Of a stretch of DNA of 64,000 nt, positions 1 through 7,142 are shown one piece after another. Source of the stretch: Actinomycetota bacterium (GTDB lineage Bacteria > Actinomycetota > Acidimicrobiia > Actinomarinales > Actinomarinaceae). A program made the translations under genes and the position numbers. The stretch lies in assembly GCA_014384285.1 (NCBI GenBank), contig JACNGE010000014.1, positions 1 to 64,000 of the forward strand, written 5' to 3'. The notes beneath the pieces were generated by a model, which saw nothing but the letters and a program-made list of their open reading frames with translations, did not search any database and was not told the DNA's origin. How positions within the stretch are numbered: position 1 is the first letter of the stretch; each line of letters begins with the position of its first letter.

Positions 1-16
1 TTCTGAAAAACCCTTG

Positions 17-54
17 TGGGCGCTACAGGATTTGAACCTGTGACTTCTTCCTTG
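17..54 (-). pseudogene. tRNA-Val 3' half (fragment)
   Basis: Read on the minus strand this is the end of the anticodon loop, the 3' side of the anticodon stem, the variable loop, a complete T arm (CAGG-TTCAAAT-CCTG) and the acceptor strand AGCGCCCA. The match stops inside the anticodon loop, after the CAA that would follow the first anticodon bases, and AT-rich sequence of the neighbouring ORF takes over. There is no D arm or 5' acceptor strand, so it cannot fold as a tRNA. The other half lies at 487-526. Val is inferred from the TAC anticodon visible in that second piece. Confidence 0.75.
30..54. repeat. 25-bp direct repeat, copy 1 (tRNA-Val core)
   Basis: The 25 bases starting ATTTGAACCTGTGACTTC recur exactly at 487-511 and diverge on both sides of each copy. 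The shared block runs from the T loop to the anticodon loop of tRNA-Val, a typical crossover core for tyrosine recombinases. Confidence 0.85.
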
Positions 55-59
55 AATTT

Positions 60-419
60 TTATTTATTTAATTGTTTATTTAAGTAATAGCCCAAAAAAC
101 CTTCCCAAACAGCAAAAATATAAAATGCTGTAAAAGAAGTTATTGTTGCGGTTACTAACATAACAACAGCTGCTAAATATCTCACTTTGTTCAGCTCAGT
201 TAAGCCTTCTTTAGTATTTCCAAGTAAGAAAAAACAAAGAGCAAGAAATAACAAAATTGTGCTTTCTGCTCTTACTAAATCAACTTCAACACTATTTGCT
301 AATTCTGCTGTAAAATCTAACAGAAATACTCTGTATGCAATATTAGGTATGGCATATCCAAGTACTGCAAGTGCAATATAAGCTACTGAGTCAGCTTTGT
401 TAATTGTTTTCCAATCCAT
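60..419 (-). CDS. small multi-pass membrane protein, unknown
   Basis: A 119-residue protein I do not recognise. It has three or four hydrophobic segments at roughly residues 11-33, 53-67 and 79-108, with a charged loop containing EVDLVRAE between the first two. The ends look cytoplasmic and basic. The stop codon lies only a few bases from the broken tRNA-Val end, and the gene fills the interval between the two tRNA-Val fragments. It may therefore be cargo of a small or decayed integrated element. There is no recognisable catalytic motif and no obvious partner gene. It could be an immunity, transport or orphan protein; nothing in the sequence decides this. Confidence 0.55.
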   Translation of the reverse strand: MDWKTINKADSVAYIALAVLGYAIPNIAYRVFLLDFTAELANSVEVDLVRAESTILLFLALCFFLLGNTKEGLTELNKVRYLAAVVMLVTATITSFTAFYIFAVWEGFLGYYLNKQLNK

Positions 420-486
420 AGGTTAAGTTTAGCTATTTAATAGTGACTTTGTTGTGATGTATTAAGAAAAGAGTCTGTGTTAAATT

Positions 487-511
487 ATTTGAACCTGTGA
501 CTTCTTCCTTG
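487..511. repeat. 25-bp direct repeat, copy 2 (tRNA-Val core)
   Basis: Exact second copy of the block at 30-54, offset by 457 bases. On its right it continues as further tRNA-Val sequence (TAAGGGAAGCGCTCT); on its left the T-stem sequence is lost. Confidence 0.85.
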
Positions 512-526
512 TAAGGGAAGCGCTCT
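487..526 (-). pseudogene. tRNA-Val(TAC) internal fragment
   Basis: On the minus strand this shows AGAGCGC, a perfect anticodon stem-loop CTTCC-CTTACAA-GGAAG with anticodon TAC (valine), a variable loop and half a T arm. The D arm and 5' acceptor strand are replaced by unrelated AT-rich sequence, and the T stem is cut after the T loop. Joining this piece to 17-29 across the shared 25-bp block would restore the 3' two thirds of the tRNA but still not a D arm, so the locus has decayed rather than simply been interrupted. Confidence 0.75.
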
Positions 527-535
527 TAAAGCAAA

Positions 536-557
536 TAGTGACTTTTTAGTGACTTTT
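536..557. repeat. tandem TAGTGACTTTT repeats
   Basis: TAGTGACTTTT occurs twice head to tail at 536-546 and 547-557, and TAGTGACTTT once more at 441-450. All three lie within about 50 bases of the second tRNA-Val core. Short same-direction repeats flanking a tRNA-derived core resemble arm-type integrase sites in attP regions; that role is inference. The rest of 420-582 contains no gene. Confidence 0.55.
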
Positions 558-582
558 GAAATTTATTTTATGAAAAAGACAG

Positions 583-657
583 TGGGCCTAGCTAGATTTG
601 AACTAGCGACCTCATCCTTATCAGGGATGCGCTCTAACCAGGCTGAGCTATAGGCCC
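583..657 (-). tRNA. tRNA-Ile(GAT)
   Basis: Full cloverleaf on the minus strand: acceptor GGGCCTA pairs with TAGGCCC, there is a standard D arm (AGCTCAGCCTGGTTAGAGC), an anticodon stem CATCC/GGATG around CTGATAA (anticodon GAT) and a T arm with TTCAAAT. The discriminator is A and no CCA is encoded. It is transcribed away from the neighbouring tRNA-Ala. Confidence 0.95.
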
Positions 658-746
658 TTACGTCTTATTTACATTAGTAACAAATTGAAAATATTTATAA
701 AATTTTTTCATTTACATTGAAATCCGAGGCATAATATTAAAAGCGA

Positions 747-819
747 GGGGATGTAGCTCAGCTGGAAGAGCACCTGCTTTGCAAGCAGGGGGTCGTGGGT
801 TCAAGTCCCATCATCTCCA
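747..819 (+). tRNA. tRNA-Ala(TGC)
   Basis: Cloverleaf with acceptor GGGGATG/CATCTCC (one G-T wobble), D arm AGCTCAGCTGGAAGAGC, anticodon loop TTTGCAA giving TGC, and T arm GTGGGTTCAAGTCCCAT. The discriminator is A and CCA is not encoded. Ile(GAT) and Ala(TGC) often sit in rRNA spacers; here they are divergent neighbours with no rRNA nearby. Confidence 0.95.
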
Positions 820-828
820 CAACATAGC

Positions 829-834
829 TAAAAT
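829..834 (+). promoter_or_regulatory. -10 box TAAAAT, leaderless promoter
   Basis: TAAAAT ends exactly six bases before the ATG at 841, so transcription would start at the start codon itself. No Shine-Dalgarno sequence is present. The arrangement TAAAATCTAAT(T/A)ATG is repeated almost exactly before 54293. Confidence 0.55.
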
Positions 835-840
835 CTAATT

Positions 841-1071
841 ATGGAATATTTAATAGCTTTATTAATTGGATACTTAGTATTTAGGTTCTTAAGTAATTCA
901 ATTTCTTCATTAGCTAGTACTCCTCCAGAAATTGATCCAGAAGATGTCCTTGAAACCTTACAAGATTTTCGATGTAACATCTGTGGAACAGAATTAACAA
1001 TTAAACTCCAATCAGTTGTTGCTAACGATCCCCCCAAGCACTGTAAGGAAGAAATGCACGCCTTAGATTAA
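841..1071 (+). CDS. membrane-anchored zinc-ribbon-like protein
   Basis: A 76-residue protein. Residues about 3-20 form one hydrophobic segment (an N-terminal anchor). A short acidic linker follows, then a soluble tail with FRCNICGTEL, a classic CxxC knuckle, and a later PPKHCKEEM cysteine that could complete a metal site. The fold resembles rubredoxin-like or FmdB-like zinc ribbons, but no family is certain. The gene starts right after a leaderless-type -10 box. Its stop TAA overlaps the glpD start ATG by one base, so the two are co-transcribed and translationally coupled. The function is unknown. Confidence 0.7.
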   Translation: MEYLIALLIGYLVFRFLSNSISSLASTPPEIDPEDVLETLQDFRCNICGTELTIKLQSVVANDPPKHCKEEMHALD

Positions 1072-2522
1072 TGAACTTTTCTAGACTTGATCAAATACAC
1101 TCACTAGAAGAAAATAATAAATTTGAACTTTTAGTAATAGGAGGTGGAGTAGTTGGTTCAGCTATCTTGGAGTTAGCTGCAAGCCAGGGTATCAATTCTT
1201 TATTAATTGAAAAAAATGATTTTTCTTCGGGTGCTTCCAGTAGAAGTACAAAGCTTCTACACGGAGGAATTAGATATTTACCACAGCTGCAGTTTGGGTT
1301 GGTTAGAGAGAGTTTAAAAGAACAGAAAATATTAGAACAAGTTTTAGGTAAGCTTTACAAACCTTTAAAGCTTTTAGCACCAGTTTTTAAAGACAACGGC
1401 TTCTCAGATTTACCAAGAATATTACAATCAAATTTTATTGCACCAATAGCCTTTAAAATCGGACTAACTCTTTATGATTTCTTGGGCCAACGCAAAAAGG
1501 ATCAAAGACATACTTTGATATCAAAAGAAGATACATTTCGTTTATTTCCTAAACTCAAAAAAAACAAATTAACAAAAAGTTTCATTTTCCAAGATGCGCA
1601 AACAGAAGATGCAAAATTAGTACTCACATTGCTAAGAAATGCTGTAGAAATAAATAATGCAACTGCACTAAATTATGTAAAAATAACCGACATTATTAGA
1701 ACTGGTGACATGTATAAAGTTTCACTAATAGACGATATAAATAAAAAAAAATATACGGTTGAGTCCAAGAAGATAATTGCTGCTACAGGTGTTCATAATT
1801 TACCTGGAATGTACGAGAGTAAATCTTCCAAAATTAAACTAAGTGGAGGAGCACACTTAATTTTAGAGGGGGACCCCCTAGGGATTGGTAAAAATGGTGT
1901 TCTTTTACCTCAAACTGAAGACAATAGAGTTATGTTTGTTTTACCTTGGACAGGAAATACAATCGTTGGTACAACTGATACAGAAGAATTTTCAGGTTCA
2001 TTAGATAGACCGTATGCAAACTCTAAAGACAAAGACTATTTAATAAGGCACATAAAAAAATACTTTAATATCGACGAGGTTAAATATATTTCTTCCTGGA
2101 CTGGTTTGAGAGCATTAATAGACAGCTCTGGTACAAATTCTAAGAATATTTCTAGAGGACATTTCTATAAAAATATAGATGAAAACTTTATACAAATTTC
2201 AGGAGGTAAGCTTACAGGTTTTAGAGTTATTGCAAAAGAAAGTCTTGAACAACTTTTTTCTCAAAATTTTGAGCTAAACAAACAAGAGTTTGTTGACAGT
2301 ATCTTAAATCTTGAAAGTCAGTTTAACTATAAGGACTTACAGCTATGCCTAAATCACTACTGTGTTGTTAAACCTACAGATTATTTACTCAGAAGAACTC
2401 GTATTAGCTGGTTTAACCAAAATGGAGGAAAATCTTTTTTAGATAAAGTAATGGTTCATTTTGACTCAACTTTGTATTTAGAACAGACAATTGAAGAGCT
2501 TAAAGATGAGGGTTTGCTTTAA
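1071..2522 (+). CDS. glpD: FAD-dependent glycerol-3-phosphate dehydrogenase
   Basis: Oxidises sn-glycerol 3-phosphate to dihydroxyacetone phosphate and passes electrons to the membrane quinone pool. The Rossmann FAD motif is at residues 24-29 (GGGVVG), followed by the family signature SSRSTKLLHGGIRYL near residues 57-71, and later TGLRALI and ISGGKLTGFR in the C-terminal half. At 483 residues it is a little shorter than many GlpD proteins (500-570), the shortfall being in the C-terminal domain. The start overlaps the previous stop by one base. No glpK or glpF is nearby, so the substrate probably comes from phospholipid turnover or from a kinase elsewhere. Confidence 0.92.
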   Translation: MNFSRLDQIHSLEENNKFELLVIGGGVVGSAILELAASQGINSLLIEKNDFSSGASSRSTKLLHGGIRYLPQLQFGLVRESLKEQKILEQVLGKLYKPLKLLAPVFKDNGFSDLPRILQSNFIAPIAFKIGLTLYDFLGQRKKDQRHTLISKEDTFRLFPKLKKNKLTKSFIFQDAQTEDAKLVLTLLRNAVEINNATALNYVKITDIIRTGDMYKVSLIDDINKKKYTVESKKIIAATGVHNLPGMYESKSSKIKLSGGAHLILEGDPLGIGKNGVLLPQTEDNRVMFVLPWTGNTIVGTTDTEEFSGSLDRPYANSKDKDYLIRHIKKYFNIDEVKYISSWTGLRALIDSSGTNSKNISRGHFYKNIDENFIQISGGKLTGFRVIAKESLEQLFSQNFELNKQEFVDSILNLESQFNYKDLQLCLNHYCVVKPTDYLLRRTRISWFNQNGGKSFLDKVMVHFDSTLYLEQTIEELKDEGLL

Positions 2523-2561
2523 ATTTAGACCAATTCTCAATTTTTATTAATAATAGTTTTT

Positions 2562-2816
2562 TTAACGATACTCTGTCGTCATTAAGAAACCAGCACCGAT
2601 CATACCTAGACCTCCCCACAAATACCATCTTGATACTGAGCCTGGAAGAATTGTAAGATAGTTCAGTACTATCATCAAAACACCTATAATCATCAAAGAG
2701 CTCATGGTTATAACAAACCATCTTGGAGAAGGTCCTTTATCACCACTAAGTTGATTTGATATCTTCTTAGATTGTGTTGGTTTTGAGTTCTTAATTCTTT
2801 TTTTTGATACTGGCAT
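2562..2816 (-). CDS. crgA: cell division protein CrgA
   Basis: An 84-residue protein: a basic Lys-rich N-terminus, then PSPRWFVITM leading into a first transmembrane helix (about 34-53), a short loop, and a second helix (about 60-80). The PSPRW-to-helix transition and the two-helix layout are the CrgA (UPF0233) signature, known only from Actinomycetota, where CrgA binds FtsZ, penicillin-binding proteins and other septal proteins. It lies directly downstream of mutY-pknB-pstP, as crgA sits near pknB in mycobacteria. It is one of the clearest lineage markers in the window. Confidence 0.92.
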   Translation of the reverse strand: MPVSKKRIKNSKPTQSKKISNQLSGDKGPSPRWFVITMSSLMIIGVLMIVLNYLTILPGSVSRWYLWGGLGMIGAGFLMTTEYR

Positions 2817-2831
2817 ATTGAAAAGTGTAAA

Positions 2832-3671
2832 CTAATTATCGTTTATTACAATAAATTTATTTCTAGAAAATTCAATTAAACCATCCCTAACAAGGGAGTC
2901 AAGAACTTCACCAGCTACCTCATTGTTTAACTTCAACTCTTCTTCAATCATTTGTTTGGTCACTTTTTCTCTAGATAACAAGATTTTTAAAACCAAACCT
3001 CTTTTTTGTCTAAATGAACCCTCAAATTTTTGTTGATTTTTATTATTTTCAGTAATGAACTTATTACAATTCTCTTCTAAAGGACAGCTAAAACATTTTG
3101 GTTGTTTACTTTTACAAACAGTCGAACCAAGATCCATTAACGCTTGGTTAAAATCTCTAGAATCGAATCCCCTTAAAAGTAAATTTTGATTTTTCTTTAT
3201 GAAGTTATCAATATCTTTTTCTTGAACTTTAAAAAATCGTTGAAAGATTCTTTTAATGTTTGTATCTACTGCAATAACTTTTTTACCATATGCAAAGCTG
3301 AGTAGTGCAGAGTTTGTATAGCTCCCTACACCTGGAAGAACTGAAAAATTGGGATACAGCTCTTTAAAGCTAGTTTTTGCTAAAATTTTTGAAGTTTCAT
3401 GGAGTCGTATTGCTCTATTGTTATACCCTAATCCAGACCACAGTTTTAAAACCTCTTTTTTACTATCGTTTGCCATCTTTTGGGGAGTTGGGTATCTGTC
3501 AATAAATCGCTTGTAGAAGTCATTTGCTCTTTCTAACTGTGTTTGCTGTGAGAGAGTTTCAATCAAGAGTATCTTCCAAGGGTCCGTTGTGCTTCTCCAA
3601 GTAAAAGATCTATGGTTTTCTTTATACCATTTCTTTAATTCTTTCTTAAAAAAAGATATGTTAACTGTCAA
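2832..3671 (-). CDS. mutY: A/G-specific adenine DNA glycosylase MutY
   Basis: Removes adenine mispaired with 8-oxoguanine. The catalytic Glu is in IETLSQQTQ (about residue 38), the helix-hairpin-helix is LPGVGSYTN, the catalytic Asp is in AVDTNIKRIF, and the 4Fe-4S loop is C-X6-C-X2-C-X5-C near residues 191-207. At 279 residues it lacks the NUDIX-like recognition domain of E. coli MutY. Instead it ends in a short winged-helix-like tail (QKRGLVLKIL... then LDSLVRDGLIEF), the form common in Actinomycetota. The start overlaps the pknB 3' end by 11 bases. Confidence 0.92.
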   Translation of the reverse strand: MTVNISFFKKELKKWYKENHRSFTWRSTTDPWKILLIETLSQQTQLERANDFYKRFIDRYPTPQKMANDSKKEVLKLWSGLGYNNRAIRLHETSKILAKTSFKELYPNFSVLPGVGSYTNSALLSFAYGKKVIAVDTNIKRIFQRFFKVQEKDIDNFIKKNQNLLLRGFDSRDFNQALMDLGSTVCKSKQPKCFSCPLEENCNKFITENNKNQQKFEGSFRQKRGLVLKILLSREKVTKQMIEEELKLNNEVAGEVLDSLVRDGLIEFSRNKFIVINDN

Positions 3672-5430
3672 AGCTAAGTTCTACAAATCCCTCAGGATCT
3701 AAAAATTGACCTTCTTCGGGGTTTTGACTTGTAACTCTTCCTCCAGTATCACCACTAGCTGATGGCAACAAACCTATTTCTTGGAGTATGTTGGACGCTT
3801 CTTGGTATGTGTAACCAATTAAGTTTGGGACTTCTGCTTTCAAACCAAGAGATACGATAACTGTAATAACTTCCTGAGGGGTAACTATTTCTCCAGCTTT
3901 TGGAGTTGTGTGAGAAACTAGCCCTTCACTTACTTCCTCAGAGTATTCTTCTACTATTTCATATTCAAAGCCAAGTGTTTCTAGAATTTGTGTTGCATCT
4001 TCTGGTGACTTTCTAGAAAGGTCACTAATTTCAATCAAACTAGGTCCTGATGAAATTACTAAATCTACAGTTGATCCTGGACTCATTTTTTTACCTGCCA
4101 CTGGATTTTGTGAAATAATAAAGCCTCTTGGAACATTGTCGTCATTTACCTCTAACTGCTGGCCAATAGAAAATCCACTTTCTTCGATTACATAAATTGC
4201 CCTATCTGTCTCCAGGTCAATTACATAGGGTATTGGGAAAGCTTCCTGTCCAACTGATACGATAATTGTTACAAGTGTATCTGGATTTGTAATAGTATTT
4301 GCCAAAGGCTGTGTCCGAATAACGGCACCTGCTGGCACTGTTGGGTGAGCAGCATTTTCAATTCCAACCTTGAATCCTAGCTGCTGAAGGTCAGTCAGTG
4401 CTTGGGTTTGGCTACTACCTGTTAAATCAGGTATCTCTATTATTGCTGGAGAACCACCATCTGCGGGTAAGCCATTGAATATCTGTGAAAGACCCCAAAC
4501 TGTACCAAACACGAGACCTATTGATAGAATTAACGCTGGAAAAGTAAATCTAAATTTGATTTTAGGATTTGTCAAACTTACAAGGTTTTCTTGCGTTTCC
4601 TGCATCTGCAACTGTTTTCTTTGCTGTAAGAGAACCGCTCTTAGATCCTCAGCATTTTTGTATCTATCTTTTGGATATTTATGTAGTAATTTTAGAACAG
4701 CATTTTCTAGGCCTTTAGGAATATCTTTTCTGTACAGGCTTAATTTTTTTGGTTTCTCAGTTAAATGTTTTGTTGCTGTCGCTATAGGTGTTTCGCCTTC
4801 AAAAGGCGGCCTACCTGTAATTAGTTCATACATAACAGTACCTAGAGAATATAAATCAGATTCTACAGACACGGGCTTCCCTTGAGCTTGTTCTGGAGAA
4901 ATGTAACTTGCTGTTCCTAAAATAGATCCTGTTTTGGTGATGTCACTATCTTCATTCTGAATTGAGACAATTCCAAAATCAGTCACCTTCACTTTCCCAC
5001 CCGGGGTAATCATTATGTTTCCTGGTTTAATATCTCTATGTACCAAACCTCGATTATGTGCAGCTTGCAATCCGTCAGATACTTGAGCACCAATAAATAA
5101 AATATCTCCTATGCTTATTGTTTTTTTCTTAGCAATTATTGATGTGAGTGTGTTTCCTTCAATATACTCCATCACAAAAAAAGGCTCATCCTCAATTCCC
5201 CAGTCAAAAATCTGAACAATATTTGGATGATTTAAATTAGCAACCGTTTGAGCTTCTCTCTTAAACCTTTCAACAAATGTCTCCTGTTGAACATAGTTTG
5301 GTTTAAGAGTTTTAATTGCAACTGTTCTTTTGAGCTGCCTATCTTCAGCTTTGTAGACAAATGCCATCCCACCTTCACCAAGAAGTTCTAGAATTTTATA
5401 TCTATCTTTTATAATTTGTCCAATATTCAT
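3661..5430 (-). CDS. pknB: Ser/Thr protein kinase with PASTA repeats
   Basis: Residues 1-270 form a Hanks-type kinase: glycine loop LGEGGMAFVYKA, VAIKTLK lysine, catalytic loop HRDIKPGNIMI, DFGI and the APE-equivalent SPEQAQG. A juxtamembrane stretch follows, then one transmembrane helix at about 295-315. Four extracellular PASTA repeats follow, each ending in a DLVISSGP-like strand, up to residue 589. PASTA domains bind muropeptides or lipid II, so the kinase would report cell-wall state and phosphorylate division and wall-synthesis proteins. It overlaps pstP by four bases and mutY by 11, giving one operon pstP-pknB-mutY-crgA. The usual pknA, rodA, pbpA and fha genes are absent here. Confidence 0.95.
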   Translation of the reverse strand: MNIGQIIKDRYKILELLGEGGMAFVYKAEDRQLKRTVAIKTLKPNYVQQETFVERFKREAQTVANLNHPNIVQIFDWGIEDEPFFVMEYIEGNTLTSIIAKKKTISIGDILFIGAQVSDGLQAAHNRGLVHRDIKPGNIMITPGGKVKVTDFGIVSIQNEDSDITKTGSILGTASYISPEQAQGKPVSVESDLYSLGTVMYELITGRPPFEGETPIATATKHLTEKPKKLSLYRKDIPKGLENAVLKLLHKYPKDRYKNAEDLRAVLLQQRKQLQMQETQENLVSLTNPKIKFRFTFPALILSIGLVFGTVWGLSQIFNGLPADGGSPAIIEIPDLTGSSQTQALTDLQQLGFKVGIENAAHPTVPAGAVIRTQPLANTITNPDTLVTIIVSVGQEAFPIPYVIDLETDRAIYVIEESGFSIGQQLEVNDDNVPRGFIISQNPVAGKKMSPGSTVDLVISSGPSLIEISDLSRKSPEDATQILETLGFEYEIVEEYSEEVSEGLVSHTTPKAGEIVTPQEVITVIVSLGLKAEVPNLIGYTYQEASNILQEIGLLPSASGDTGGRVTSQNPEEGQFLDPEGFVELSFDS

Positions 5431-6086
5431 TTCTCAAATATATTTATAACAACTGCTGAAACGTTATCTTTTGGTTTTTGAATTAAAACTTCACCAACTA
5501 ATGTGTCAGCACTAATACCTTCCTGTAGCTTTTTCTTTAAGTACTCATCACTAAATTCATTGTAAAGCCCGTCACTACAAAGCAGTACAACATCCCCATT
5601 TTTTAATTGAAAATCTTGATGTTCAACCTCAATTTTTTCATTTGATCCGAGTGCTTTCTCTAGTATATTTTGAAAACCTGGAACATTATGATCTTGTGTG
5701 AGTTGAATAAGCTTTCTATCAGATAGGACATAACAACGAGTATCTCCAATATGGCCAATCTCCATAAGGCCATTTTTATCAATATTTATAGCTGTCATAG
5801 TAGTTCCCATACCATTAGATTTATTATTTTCGTTTTGGTATTCCAAAATCTTTAGATTTGCAGAGGTAATTGTGTCAACTAAATTACTTGAATCTGTACC
5901 CATCTCTTTTACTGCAATTTTACTTGCTATGTCACCATTAACATGACCACCTAGTCCATCACAAACTGCTGCTTTGAATGGAAGATCTCCACTACCGGAT
6001 TTTGCCGGAAAAACTGAGTCTTCATTTTTTTTTCGATTTGGACCACATTCAGTCCTAACCGACCAAACTAATCTAATATTCTTCAT
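5427..6086 (-). CDS. pstP: PP2C-type protein phosphatase
   Basis: Metal-dependent Ser/Thr phosphatase that would reverse PknB phosphorylation. PP2C motifs are all present: RTECGPNRKKNED, CDGLGGHVNG, GMGTTM, HIGDTRCY, LTQDHN, LLCSDGLYNE and a closing DNVSAVVI. It has 219 residues and consists of the catalytic domain only; the mycobacterial PstP has an added membrane helix and extracellular domain, so this one is predicted to be soluble. It is the first gene of the operon, and its ATGA-type four-base overlap couples it to pknB. It is divergent from the membrane-anchored protein at 6150. Confidence 0.93.
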   Translation of the reverse strand: MKNIRLVWSVRTECGPNRKKNEDSVFPAKSGSGDLPFKAAVCDGLGGHVNGDIASKIAVKEMGTDSSNLVDTITSANLKILEYQNENNKSNGMGTTMTAINIDKNGLMEIGHIGDTRCYVLSDRKLIQLTQDHNVPGFQNILEKALGSNEKIEVEHQDFQLKNGDVVLLCSDGLYNEFSDEYLKKKLQEGISADTLVGEVLIQKPKDNVSAVVINIFEK

Positions 6087-6149
6087 TCAGTAATAATCTT
6101 AGTTGTGAAATATATTTGTTTTCTTAGACTGTATAAAGAAGAAATTAAT

Positions 6150-7139
6150 ATGAATAGACGAATAAAAACAATAAGAACCATAGGCCTCATTGGAGTAATA
6201 TTTTTACTTTCCTTCTTTGGGTTAAATTACTATGAGAACTTTAACAATTCTTCTGATCTTAATAAATTTCTCGAGGATGCTTCTTCAGTATCTTTAGTCC
6301 ACAGTGAAGCTTCAAAAGAGTTTGAAAAAGTTCTAAACTTTAATGAAATTAATCGTGATGAATTTGAGAATATTTTGTCAGCACTTGTAAAAGATGCTCA
6401 AGAAACTTTTAATTTAGTTCAAAATATTGGAGGAGAGTTCGTTAGTGCAGAAAAAGAACTATTGAATATTGCAACTTCTTCTTGGTTGAAAGGCCTCGAG
6501 ACGTTTCAGATATCAATAATTACATTAATAGATAATCCAGACTCATTAAAAATAGAAGAGGCCCTAGCTCAAAGTATTATTGATTTATCAATCGGAGATA
6601 AAGCCTATGAAGAATTTGTTCAAAAAATATCTCAAAGATCAAGAGAAGACAACTTATTTCTACCAGTTTTTTATCCCGTCAAATATACCGGATTAGAAGG
6701 TAGCGCATTTAATTTTGCTGACTTAATAGTGAAAAAAGCTAGGGATTCAGCAGAAGGACTGTTTTTAAGAAGGGATGTTGCAATTACAGGTGTTCAATTT
6801 TCTCCTAGTCCAATTGCTGTAACAGAAGACAACTTTCGAGTATTTTTAAAAGAACCCATAGGTATCCAAGTAGTTATAGCTAACGAAGGCAATGTTGAAG
6901 AGTTTGATGTCATTTTGTTAGTTTTGGTAACTGACGAGTTTGGCGATTCTGTTTTTGAAAAAAGAGCTAAGATAAGTTCAATAGGTGCGTTCCAAAGTAA
7001 AAGTTATTTTACTGATACTATTGAACTTGAACCCGGTATTTTATACGAATGGTTTATTAAAATTGAAGAGATTGATAATGAAGAAGAACTTGATGATAAT
7101 TTGCTCACGATATCTGGGTTTATCCCACCTGAGGAATAG
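6150..7139 (+). CDS. membrane-anchored extracytoplasmic protein, unknown
   Basis: The ORF track opens at 6105, but the ATG at 6150 is preferred: it follows a weak AAGAAG ribosome site and yields a normal signal anchor (RRIKTIRT, then a helix at about residues 9-28). The 329-residue product has a long mostly helical outer region. Its C-terminal third has beta-rich segments with acidic runs (EEIDNEEELDD) and a VVIANEGNVEEFDV stretch that looks like a CARDB or NEW3-type beta-sandwich. No catalytic motif is visible. It sits three bases before serS, so both may be co-transcribed. Function unknown; a cell-envelope role is inferred from topology and the neighbouring pstP-pknB operon. Confidence 0.7.
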   Translation: MNRRIKTIRTIGLIGVIFLLSFFGLNYYENFNNSSDLNKFLEDASSVSLVHSEASKEFEKVLNFNEINRDEFENILSALVKDAQETFNLVQNIGGEFVSAEKELLNIATSSWLKGLETFQISIITLIDNPDSLKIEEALAQSIIDLSIGDKAYEEFVQKISQRSREDNLFLPVFYPVKYTGLEGSAFNFADLIVKKARDSAEGLFLRRDVAITGVQFSPSPIAVTEDNFRVFLKEPIGIQVVIANEGNVEEFDVILLVLVTDEFGDSVFEKRAKISSIGAFQSKSYFTDTIELEPGILYEWFIKIEEIDNEEELDDNLLTISGFIPPEE

Positions 7140-7142
7140 CGT

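Noticed and set aside
4475-4885. 136-residue ORF on the plus strand
   Set aside because: It is a shadow frame inside pknB; the pknB protein has continuous kinase and PASTA domains in the opposite strand.
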